Of a stretch of 40,336 nt of DNA, positions 9,324-18,780 are shown in pieces. The notes under the pieces were generated by a model. It did no database searches, was not told where the DNA came from, and was given only the letters and a program-made list of their open reading frames with translations. The position numbers and the translations under genes are program-made. Source of the stretch: Penium margaritaceum (taxonomy: Eukaryota > Streptophyta > Zygnematophyceae > Desmidiales > Peniaceae); contig SZWC01004974.1 of assembly GCA_023375785.1 (NCBI GenBank), positions 123,108 through 163,443 of the forward strand. The letters run 5' to 3'. How positions within the stretch are numbered: the first letter of the stretch is position 1; every line of letters begins with the position of its first letter.

Positions 9324-10061
9324 TGTTGGGAAAGGAGCCATCTGGCTCAGTCTCAGGTTCACAGGAGCAAGTTCCAGGAAAGTACCAGATGCCTGCTCCG
9401 ATCGCCAATCCGATTTCACCATTCGAAAGATCAGGTGGCAAAATGTCTACGGCCCAAGTTTGAGACCGATCTAACGGTCGGATTGGGAGATATGAATTTT
9501 CGAAGTTTCAGGGGTCATGGACCGTCGATGTCTGGGTGGGCATGGGTGATGGCTCCATGCCTTAGCCTGAGAAAAGAAAAAGGCAAGAGGTCCAGGATGA
9601 AGACCTGATGGGAGAAATATCCAAAAAGGTCCTTGGTCTTAGGATTGCCTTGTCAGAGTGTGCTGACTAGGATAAAGGTACCTCTCCTTACTTTTTAGGT
9701 GAGGTGAGATCCTTGTGTGCTAGCCATGGACACATGGCGATTCTCCATGGGTTTGTGGGTTATGTGACCACTGGGAGTGTGCCATGAGAGCATTCTCTAG
9801 CTCTCTAGGTCGTGTGTGAGTGGTCAGCCTGATTGCTAGGCTGATTTCCTCTCTTATGTGAGATTATGGACTCTAGTGTGTGAGCCTTAGCCTCCATGGC
9901 TAAGTGGTGTGGCTTGTGAGAGGGCTGACTTGCCCAAGCTCTAGCTCTATATGTACTCCATCATTTTGAGTGATTGAACAACCATTCTTTAGCACAATTG
10001 ATACCCTTCCTATCACACATGCTCGCTGCTCCAAGGCTCCCTCTCTCCTCAAGTTCCAACA
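9324..10061 (+). repeat. A2 5' LTR
   Basis: 738 bp, TGTTGGGAAAGG to GTTCCAACA. Conserved hairpins are GCCATG-GACA-CATGGC (about 9722), TCAGCCT-loop-AGGCTGA (about 9825) and CTTAGCC-loop-GGCTAAG (about 9887). A TATA-like CTATATG lies near 9946, about 110 bp from the LTR end. Confidence 0.93.
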
Positions 10062-10063
10062 TT

Positions 10064-10075
10064 TGGTATCAGAGC
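10064..10075 (+). promoter_or_regulatory. A2 primer-binding site, initiator tRNA-Met 3' end
   Basis: TGGTATCAGAGC starts two bases after the LTR. It is the classic plant copia site, complementary to the 3' end of initiator tRNA-Met. Confidence 0.95.
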
Positions 10076-10709
10076 CAAGTGCTACCACTTCCAGCCAGCA
10101 CAGGCCGTCACTTTGAGAGTGACGGGTTGGGGTAAAACCTTCACCAGATTTGAAGATCGACCACTGTATCTTCAAGTTCAAAAGAGAAGCTTTCCAACGA
10201 GCCCAAGATCACGAAGATCGAACGGTCGGATTGAGAGTTATGCTGAAAACGAGGTCGGCTAGGGCTACACTCTTCTCTATGAGTAAGACTGTCGCCTTGT
10301 GATGACCATAACTCTCTCATTTCTTTGTCAAATTTAAAAAGTGGCACATGCGAATTGTAGTATTTTTCCTAAGCTTTCCATTGGTGAAAAAATATTTGCA
10401 TTCCATTGATTCGTTTGGGAGAAACGCCGTTTACAAACTGGCTGGTCTGAGTTGGAGTAGGAGCAGAAGCATACCCTGTTTTCAAGAGGGCATATCTTTC
10501 AAACATCCCCTGTTGATGACCCTCTTTCATGGGTCGATCTGAAAGGTTTTGACCTGAATTTTCCAGTGGGGGGCTCAGTTTTCCGAAATTCCCACTCTGC
10601 TGGCACCTACAGTCCATTTTCTGTCAGACAGATTTGTGGCAGAAGCAGCAGCAGAAGAAGGGGTAGCGCCGCCATCCTGGGGCAGCACTGAGCATCACCA
10701 AGGCTCAAA
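10076..10709 (+). other. A2 untranslated leader
   Basis: About 630 bp with no supported gene. Near 10213-10240 it repeats a motif also in the family A LTR, GAACGGTCGGATTGAGAG (compare the LTR at about 9472-9492), so leader and U3 share a short direct repeat. Confidence 0.7.
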
Positions 10710-11202
10710 ATGGCAGCGGCTAGCGTTGTGACAGCAGCCCAGCCTTTGGAGAGGCTGCAGGGACGTGCCAACTTCACGTTTTGGAAGATCCGTACCCGCC
10801 TCCGTTTGGAGGAGAGGGGCTTGTGGGAGGTGGTGAGCGGCGACGAGCCGGCTCCAGTTCCATAGGCAAAAGGCATCACCGCAGCGCAGGTGTGGCGGGG
10901 AAGACGCCGCAAAAGGGTGCAGCTGATGCGGGTTCTTCTGCAGCTGTACCAGCAACATCCGAGGAGTGGAAGAAGAAGGACAGGCAGGCCTACAGATTGC
11001 TTGTTAACACCATCTCCAACCCGCATCTTCAGTACGCGAGTGACAAGGCTACTGCAAAGGAGGGGTGGGACACGTTGTGCAAGAAGTATGAGAGCAAGGA
11101 TCCTGCATTCCTCATGCTTTTGGAGGAAAAGATGATGGCGCTGAAAATGCAGGGTGGTGAAGGGATGGAGGCGTATCTGGACAGGGCAAAGGAGCTGGCG
11201 AA

Positions 11203-11859
11203 GCAGCTGAGAGCGGCCGGGAATCCTGTGGAAGAGACGCGCTTCATCCTCCTCTTGCTGTGGGGACTCCCAAATAGCTACGACACGGTACAAGAAACGC
11301 TGGAGTGCCAGCCAACTCTCGACCTCGACTTCATCTGCACACACCTGGTGCAGGTGGAATTGCGTTGCAATGCGGCAAAGCGCAATGGCGGCAGCAGCAG
11401 TGAAGCAGCTTTCATGGCCATGGGCTCACGCAACCAGCAGCAGCAGCAGTCCGGGCAGCAGAGAGGCAAGAAGAAGGGCAAGTGCCACTATTGCCAGAAA
11501 GAGGGGCACTACAAGAAAGAGTGCTTCAAGNGCAGCTGAGAGCGGCCGGCAATCCTGTGGAAGAGACGCGCTTCATCCTCCTCTTGCTGAGGGGACTCCC
11601 AACCAGCTACGACACGGTACGAGAGACGCTGGAGTGCCAGCCAACTCTCGACCTCGACTTCATCTGCACACACCTGGTGCAGGTGGAATTGCGTCGCAAT
11701 GCGGCAAAGCGCAATGGCGGCAGCAGCAGTGAAGCAGCTTTCATGGCCATGGGCTCACGCAACCAGCAGCAGCAGCAGTCCGGGCAGCAGAGAGGCAAGA
11801 AGAAGGGCAAGTGCCACTATTGCCAGAAAGAGGGGCACTACAAGAAAGAGTGCTTCAAG
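11203..11859. repeat. 328-bp direct duplication around a single N (likely assembly join)
   Basis: Bases 11203-11530 recur at 11532-11859 with a few mismatches, separated by N11531. The segment is the second half of gag through the CCHC knuckle. Two knuckles at this spacing are not a family trait. The 329-base offset shifts the frame, and collapsing it would put gag in frame with pol. Confidence 0.88.
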
Positions 11860-11877
11860 TTCAAGAGGGACCAGAAA

Positions 11878-11971
11878 GAGCAGCAGCAGCAGCAGCAGCA
11901 GCAAAAGCAGCCATCTCCACAACAACAGCAGCAGCAGTCACAGCAACGCCAGCAGCAGCAGCAGCAGCAGA
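11878..11971 (+). repeat. CAG-rich microsatellite encoding a poly-Q linker in family A gag
   Basis: CAG/CAA runs encode three Gln blocks between the CCHC knuckle and the protease. A shorter, more decayed version sits at 25365-25455 in A3 (with TAG interruptions), so the linker is a family trait and not local slippage alone. Confidence 0.85.
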
Positions 11972-14900
11972 ACCAGACTAGCGTGCGCCATTTTGGCAAC
12001 ATGAACGTCGCCAAGGAGGTGCGCGACCGCCTCTTCATGGCGAAGTCTAACATGTCGCAGAAGGAAAAGGCGGATCTGGCGTGGTACAAGGACTCGGGGT
12101 GTACCAAGAGTCTGACGCACCACAAGGAGTGGTTCACACAGCTGCTCTCCATTCCTCCTCGGCCGATTGCTTTGGGTGATGATCGGGTGGTGTATGCTGA
12201 GGGGATTGGGATTGTGGAGATGTGGTTGGAGACCTCGCGTGGCATTGAAGTGGGAGTTTTCCATGGCGTGCTGTATGTGCCTGATGCTGCGTTCAACCTT
12301 CTCTCAGTGTCCTCTCTCACCAACACAGGATTGCGTGTTGTCTTCGATGATGACTATGGCTACATCCTCAACAAGGAAACAAGAGAGGAGTTGGCCAACT
12401 CGATGAAGGAGGGCGACATGTACCGCCTGCTGGGGGCGACCAAGATCCCGCGTGAGCAAAGTCTTGCAGCAGTGGTGTAGGCGACAAATGGTGAGATCTG
12501 GCATGCGCGCTACGGCCACATCGGCATGCGCTCCTTGCAGCAGCTTCAAGCAAAGCAGATGGTGCGTGACCTGCCCACCATCTCTAACTTTGAGCAGCAG
12601 TTATGCATCGGATGTTTGGAGGGGAAGCAACACCGCGAGGCGTTCTCTGGAGCAGGGGAGCGTGCAAAAGAGGTGTTGGAGCTTGTCCACACGGACTTGT
12701 GCGGACCGATGCAGACCCAGAGCTTTGGAGGCTCTAGGTATTTTCTCACCTTCATTGATGATTTCAGCCGTTACACTGCTGTGTACTTCCTTTCCTCCAA
12801 GGACTAGTGCTTTGACAGGTTCAAGGAGTTCAAGGCCATGGTGGAGAACCAATACAGCAAGAAAATCAAGGCGTTGCGCAGCGACCGCGGTGGAGAGTAC
12901 CTGAGCAAGGAATTCCAAGACTACCTCGCAGCAGCTGGCATCAAGGCGCAACGTACCGCGCCATACTCGCCGCAGCAGAACGGTTTAGCAGAACGCGCCA
13001 ATCGTACCATTGTGGAGTCGGCGCGCTCCATGCTGCACGCGGCCCGGCTGACCTACGACTTCTGGGCTGAAGCCGTGAGCACTGCGGTCTACATCAAGAA
13101 CCGCAGTCCAACCAAGGCCCTGGAGCAGATGACACCGTACGAGGCGTGGTTCGGCAAGAAGCCGAGCGTGGGTCATCTTCGCGCGTTTGGCAGCTTGGCG
13201 CACATGCACGTGCCAAAAGAGAAGCGGCAAAAGTGGGACGCGAAGAGTGCGCAGATGCTGATGATTGGCTACGACGTGGCGAGCAAGGCGTATCGCCTCT
13301 ATGAGAGGGATACACGCCACGTCATCATCTCCAGGGATGTCGTCTTCAATGAGAGCAACGTCATCGGCACCAACATCGTGTGTGAAGAGGCAGCAGAACC
13401 AGTAGCTGACAAGACGGTTGGAGAAGAAATTCTTCCTGACCCAGTTTCTCCCGATCCTTCCTCTACTGTGACAGTGGGAGAATCACTCTACTCTCCCATG
13501 TCTGATGTTGCAGATACAACAGCCTCATCGGCAGAAGCAGAGGAGGGAGATGTAGCACCACAAGCAGCAGCAGTTGTGCCAGCAGCACCGCGCCAGCCAC
13601 CCGCTAACGCTCCAGCACCAGGTCGCATGTACCCTCTTAGGGTGCATTACAAGCCTGGTGAGCGCGGCCATTTCTAGATGCTGTAGAAACCAGAACAGAT
13701 GAACGTCGCAGTTGCAGCAGATTCAGATGAGCCAACGTCATACAAGGAGGCCATGGCTGCACCGGATGCAGCAGATTGGGCGCAAGCCGTGCAGCAGGAG
13801 ATACAGTCGCAGCTGGAGAACGGCACGTGGGAGCTGACTGAACGTCCACCAGGACGTAGGGTGATCAAGTGCAAGTGGGTCTTTAAGAAGAAGCGGGGAG
13901 CAGATGGTAACCTGGAAAAGTACAAGGCGAGGCTGGTCGCAAAGGGCTACTCGCAGCAGGAGGGCATCGACTACATAGAAACTTTTGCCCCTGTTGCAAA
14001 GTTTGCCTCTGTGCGCACGCTTCTCTCTTATGCAACAGCTGAGGACTTCGAGGTTCACCACATGGATGTCAAGACGGCATTCTTGAATGGTGACTTGGAG
14101 GAAGAGATCTACATGGAGCAGCCGGAGGGGTTCGTCATGGATGGCCAGGAGCACCTGGTCTCCAAGCTGCAGAAGTCGTTGTACGGCCTCAAGCAAGCGT
14201 CGCGTGCTTGGAACCAGAAGTTGGATGCGGCGTTGCAGTGAATGGGGTTTGAGCGCAACGAGTGTGACTACAGCGTGTATCGCTGGCAGCATGAGCATGA
14301 TATCCTCATCATCAATGTCTATGTGGATGACATGCTCCTCCTTTCCAACAGCATGTCTACACTGCAGGAGTTCAAGGAAGCCATGCACGAGCGCTTCCAG
14401 ATGTCTGATCTCGGGGAAGCGTCATACTTCCTCGGTATCCAGATCACGCGTGACTGCAAGTCACGCTCTCTCTCGCTCCAGCAGAGCCGCTACATCAAGG
14501 ATGTTTTGCAGCGGTTCGGCATGGCAGAGGCAAAACCCATCTGCACGCTGCTAGAAACGCGGCAGTACCTCGTGAGCTTCAATGGAGAAGCAAATGCAGC
14601 TGAGCAGCAGAAGTACCAGAGCGCCGTCGGCAGTCTCATGTACCTGATGGTGGCAACCAGGCCGGACCTCGCACAGGCTGTGAGCGCTGTGAGCCAGCAC
14701 ATGGCTAATCCCGGACCGGAGCACAAGAAGGCAGTGAAGCGGATCTTTCGCTACCTTGCTGGAACCATCAATATCGGCATCAACTACAACGCCAATGACA
14801 AGAGCATCATCGGCTATACAGACGCAGATTGGGCTTCAAACCCTGAGGACCGCAAGTCCATCTCTGGACATGTGTTCCTCATGAATGGTGGGGCCATCAC

Positions 14901-15280
14901 TTGGTGCAGCAAGCGGCAGGTGGTCGTGGCCAGCTCGAGTACAGAAGCTGAGTACGTATCTCTCAGCTTTGGAGCCAAGGAAGCAGTTTGGCTCCAACGT
15001 GTCATGGCAGAGATGAGTGGGAGTGTAGCAGTTCCAGTTCCTGTGCGTGTCGACAACCAGAGCGCAATCGCACTCGCCAAGAATCCTGAGCACCATGCAC
15101 GCACCAAGCACATTGACATCGCATATCATTTCATCAGGCACATGGTGTAGGAGGGTACTATCAAGCTGGAGTTTACTCCAACCAGCATGCAGGTCGCTGA
15201 TTTCTGCACCAAGCCAGTGACCCGTGAGAAGCAGCAGTTCTGCATGAAGGCATGTGGACTCAGCCCACTTTGACTGCGGC

Positions 15281-15292
15281 AAAGTGGGAGAT
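15281..15292 (+). promoter_or_regulatory. A2 polypurine tract
   Basis: AAAGTGGGAGAT directly precedes the 3' LTR TGTTGGG. The same tract precedes the LTRs at 4612 (degraded) and 28772. Confidence 0.85.
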
Positions 15293-16313
15293 TGTTGGGA
15301 AAGGAGCCATCTGGCTCAGTGTCATGTCCAGGCAAGTTCCCGGAAAGTACCAGATGCCTGCTCTGACCGCCAGTCCGACTTCACCATTGGAAAGATCAGG
15401 TGGCAAAATGTCTACGGCCCAAGTTTGAGACCGATCCCACGGTCGGATTGGGAGATATGAATTTTTGAAGTTTCAGGGGTCATGGACCGTCGATGTCTGG
15501 GTGGGCATGGGTGATGGCTCCATGCCTTAGCCTGAGAAAAGAAAAAGGCAAGAGGTCCAGGATCAAGACCTGATGGGAGAAATATCCAAAAAGGTCCTTG
15601 GTCTTAGGATTGCCTTGTCAGAGTNNNNNNNNNNNNNNNNNNNNNNNNNNNNNNNNNNNNNNNNNNNNNNNNNNNNNNNNNNNNNNNNNNNNNNNNNNNN
15701 NNNNNNNNNNNNNNNNNNNNNNNNNNNNNNNNNNNNNNNNNNNNNNNNNNNNNNNNNNNNNNNNNNNNNNNNNNNNNNNNNNNNNNNNNNNNNNNNNNNN
15801 NNNNNNNNNNNNNNNNNNNNNNNNNNNNNNNNNNNNNNNNNNNNNNNNNNNNNNNNNNNNNNNNNNNNNNNNNNNNNNNNNNNNNNNNNNNNNNNNNNNN
15901 NNNNNNNNNNNNNNNNNNNTAGGATAAAGGTACCTCTCCTTACTTTTTAGGTGAGGTGAGATCCTTGTGTACTAGCCATGGACACATGGCGATTCTCCAT
16001 GGGTTTGTGGGTTATGTGACCACTAGGAGTGTGCCATGAGAGCATTCTCTAGCTCTGTAGGTCGTGTGTGAGTGGTCAGCCTGATTGCTAGGCTGATTTC
16101 CTCCCTTGTGTGAGATTATGGACTATAGTGTGTGAGCCTTAGCCTCTATGGCTAAGTAGTGTGGCTTGTGAGAGGGCTGACTTGCCCAAGCTTTAGCTCT
16201 ACATGTACTCCATCATTTTGAGTGATTGAACAACCATTCTTCAGCACAAGTGATGCCCTTCCAATCACACATGCTCGCTGCTCCAAGGCTCCCTCTCTCC
16301 TCAAGTTCCAGCA
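15293..16313 (+). repeat. A2 3' LTR, containing a 295-N gap
   Basis: TGTTGGGAAAGG to GTTCCAGCA, followed by the CTGGC target duplication. The apparent 1021 bp includes 295 Ns. Against the 5' LTR the gap replaces only ~8 bases, giving ~734 bp, the family length. Confidence 0.92.
15625..15919. other. Assembly gap (295 N)
   Basis: The flanks CAGAGT and TAGGATAAAGG are separated in the sister LTR (about 9653-9672) by only GTGCTGAC. The gap size is probably a scaffolding estimate. Reading frames drawn across it are meaningless. Confidence 0.9.
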
Positions 16314-16318
16314 CTGGC
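16314..16318 (+). repeat. Target-site duplication CTGGC, right of A2
   Basis: Exact repeat of 9319-9323, directly after the terminal CA of the 3' LTR. Confidence 0.93.
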
Positions 16319-16974
16319 ACGAACCACCACTCTTCAAGAGAGAAGGATGGATTCATCTCCATTGGGGACTCTCAATGTCGCTTCAGGTGTGCTAACGGCA
16401 GCCTTGTCCATGCGTAAGGTGAGGGAGATTAGTTGATCAACATCAACGTGAATGCTGCTCACACAGACTTGAAGCTAGAGAACGTCGTCTACATGTCGTC
16501 TTTTGCGGCAAACCTCCTGTCAGTGTCCAAAATCACACACCGCAACATGACGGTCATCTTCACGGAGAAGGAGGAGGCCGTGATTGTCAAGAACAAGGAC
16601 ATCAAGATCTCCTATCCCAAGGAGAGTCTTGTCGCATAGGTCCCAAGAGTTGATAGACTCTACGTGCTGCAAACGAAACCCCTTGAGAGTACAAATGAGG
16701 GATATGCGGCGGTTGAAGAGCCCAAGTCTCCAAAGCCTGATGTTCTACCACAAGCCGTCACCATGACGGGGAATTCTACGAACACAGATGCAAAGATGTG
16801 GCACAGGCGGTTTGGCCATGTGGCCGACAGCACACTACAAGCTATGAAACAGCACAAAGTCCACAAGAGCCATGCCTCTAAGGCAATGCAAAGAGAAAGC
16901 CCTCTGAGCGTAATGGGCAATGCACAAGGGCAATGTTGGACCTGATTCACTCTGATGTGTGCGGCCCAGTCCGC
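16319..16974 (+). pseudogene. Family B element II: protease and pre-integrase segment
   Basis: Continues the gag interrupted at 9323: TNHHSSREKDGFISIGD completes the DSG-T protease motif. LENVVYM, FAANLLSVSKITH and IKISYPKESL follow, then the pre-integrase histidines (MWHRRFGHVAD). In-frame stops lie near 16415, 16430 and 16637, with a frame change after that. A solo A LTR cuts the segment at 16975, just before the integrase core. Confidence 0.85.
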
Positions 16975-17708
16975 CGTTGGGAAAGGAGCCATCCGGCTGA
17001 GTTTCAAGTCCAGAGGAGCAAATTCCACTAAACTACTAGATTCCTTCTTGGATCTTCAATCCAAGATCACTTGTAGAAAGATCAGGTGGGAAAATGTCTA
17101 CGGTCCAAGTTTGAGGCCGATCCAACAGTCGGTTTGGGAGATATGAATTTTCGAAGTTTCCGGGGTCATCGACCGCTGATATCCAGGTGACCATGAGCGA
17201 TTGGCTCCATGCCTTAGCCTGAGAAAAGAAAAAGGCAAGAGGTCCACAGTCAAGACCTGATGGGAGGAATATCCAAAAAGGTCGTAGATTCTTGGCTCGC
17301 CTTGTCAGAGTGTGCTGACTAGGAAAAAGGTAACTCTCCTTTTTAGGTGAGATGAGATCCTTGTGTGCTAGCCATAGATACATGGTGATTCTCCATGAAA
17401 TTGTGGGTTATGTGTCCACTAGGAGTTTGCCATGAGAGCATTTCCTAGCTCTCTAGGTCTTGTATGAGTGGTCAGCCTGATTTTAGGCTGATTTCCTCTC
17501 TTGTGTGAGATTATGGACTATAGTGTGTGAGCCTTAGCCTCCATGGCTAAGTGGTGTAGCTTGTGAGAGGCCTGACTTACCCAAGCTCTACCTCTATATG
17601 TACTCCATCATTTTGAGTGATTCAACCACCATTCTTCAGCACAAGTCATGCCCTTCCAGTCCCACATGCTCGCTCCTCCAAGGCTCCCTCTCTCCTCCAG
17701 TTTCAACA
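16975..17708 (+). repeat. Solo family A LTR in family B integrase
   Basis: 734 bp, starting CGTTGGGAAAGG (first base mutated from T) and ending GTTTCAACA. The flanks TCCGC (16970-16974) and TCTGC (17709-17713) fit a 5-bp target duplication with one C to T change. The reverse B element reads TTCCGCACCCC at the uninterrupted site. The TCAGCCT/AGGCTGA stem is kept although its loop is shortened. Confidence 0.88.
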
Positions 17709-18780
17709 TCTGCACTCCTTCGAACGGCGACAGCAATTATTTCTCGACCTTCATTGATGACCACAGTCGCAAGATGTGGATCTACGTCCTCAAGACAAAG
17801 GGAGAGGTCAAGGAGAAGCTGCAAGAGTTTGTCGCGATGGTAGAGCGACAAACAGGCAAGATGGTCAAGGCACTGAGCACGAACAACGGCGGTGAATACG
17901 AGGCGTGCAAAGGTTGGTTGAGCCAAGACGGCATCAACCACCTGACCACCACGCCTTACACCCCTGAGACCAATGGCGTTGCGGGGCGGATGAACCAGAC
18001 TATCCTCGGCATGACACGAAGCATGCTCTTCGACGCCAAACTCCAACCTCGCTTTTGAGCTGCACCTGTAAGAACTTCTTGCTACCTTGTGAATCTCACT
18101 CAAGAAGTTGCGCTTGGAAGGCGTGGTAAGAAGTAGCAAGAGAAGCAGCTTAGGACGCCACAGGAGGCTTGGTCAAGGAAGAAGCCAAATGCCTCCTACT
18201 TCAGGGTCTTTCGGTGTACTAAGTGGGCAAAGGTCCAAGCAAGAGAAAGAAGTGCCAAGTTGGATGCACGTGCTTGTAAGTGTGTAATGGTTGGATACGA
18301 CAATGCACACAAGGCGTACAGGCTCTGGGACCAAGCGGGTGGAAAGTTCATAAGGAGTTGAGATGTAGAGTTTGAAGAAAGGACGCTCGGCAAGGGAGAG
18401 TTGCTGGACCCTTTCCATGCTCCCAAATCAGGAGAAAAGGTTGTGTTCCTCGAGTCAGGTAATCATGCACCAGAAAACTGGTAGATGGTGCTAGTGAAGA
18501 ATGATTCTCCAGGGAGAGTGGCTGTGTAGGTTGACACAACGACAGACTTTGACACTGAGTCTGAGTCGTCCGAGGCCTCTGAGTCAAACTCAAAGACCGG
18601 TGGCTGTTCCTCAAACAATGGATCATTGGTAGCGCATGTGCAACGAAGTAACTAAGCCTTAAAGCACCAGCAGCAACACTCCGGCGTAGTATGCGCTAGA
18701 AGAAACCTCCGCCTACGTACGATGCTCAGAGTGCGGAATGGACCGGACTCAGCTGGTCATGCTTGGCTTAGGGAGAGCCT
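17709..18780 (+). pseudogene. Family B element II: integrase core and C-terminal region
   Basis: Starts CTPSNGDSNYFSTFIDDHSRK and continues MVKALSTNNGGEY, where the second catalytic Asp is Asn. The third motif is NGVAGRMNQ, where the catalytic Glu is Gly. TRSMLFDAKLQPRF then runs into a TGA at 18057. Beyond it are degraded stretches of the C-terminal region (HAPKSGE, acidic SESSEASESN at about 18550-18600) with several stops and frame changes. At least two catalytic residues are lost, so it cannot be an active integrase. Confidence 0.82.

Larger units (their letters stand above)
10710..15273 (+). pseudogene. A2 gag-pol polyprotein (gag, protease, integrase, RT, RNase H), nearly intact
   Basis: The ATG at 10710 opens MAAASVVTAAQPLERLQG and NFTFWKIRTRLRLEERGLW, a copia gag N-terminus. 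A TAG at 10863 and a frame change by about 10940 break it. Gag then runs through EEWKKKDRQAYRLLV and RFILLLLWGLPNSYD to the CCHC knuckle CHYCQKEGHYKKEC and a poly-Q linker. Protease has KDSGCTKSL, and integrase has HTDLCGP, RSDRGGEY and NGLAERAN (D, D, E present). RT has [12 protein letters not shown] and YVDDM. RNase H has YTDADW, STEAEY, DNQSA and RTKHIDIAYHF, with its stop at 15271-15273. From 11482 to the end one frame holds, with stops at 12478, 12805, 13675, 13684, 14239 and 15148. The duplication around N11531 is probably artefactual. Confidence 0.93.
9324..16313 (+). mobile_element. Complete copia element A2, nested in a family B gag
   Basis: It has a 5' LTR (9324-10061), primer-binding site, leader, gag-pol (10710-15273), polypurine tract (15281-15292), 3' LTR (15293-16313) and a perfect 5-bp target duplication. 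The LTRs resemble each other more than other A LTRs and differ by roughly 4 percent by eye, so insertion is neither fresh nor ancient. Gag-pol carries a handful of stops and one early frameshift, so it is probably non-autonomous now. It is the best reference copy of the family here. Confidence 0.93.

Noticed and set aside
10607..11344. 245-residue reverse-strand open frame
   Set aside because: It is antisense to the clear family A gag, has no recognisable domain and owes its length to base composition.
11838..12326. Cysteine-rich reverse-strand open frame
   Set aside because: The Cys/Leu runs are the antisense of the CAG repeat that encodes poly-Q in gag.
14242..15150. Separate gene starting at Met 14242
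   Set aside because: It is RT/RNase H of the A2 polyprotein in the same frame, after a TGC to TGA change at 14239.
15573..15950. Long open frame across the N gap
   Set aside because: It is made of unknown residues; the region is the A2 3' LTR.
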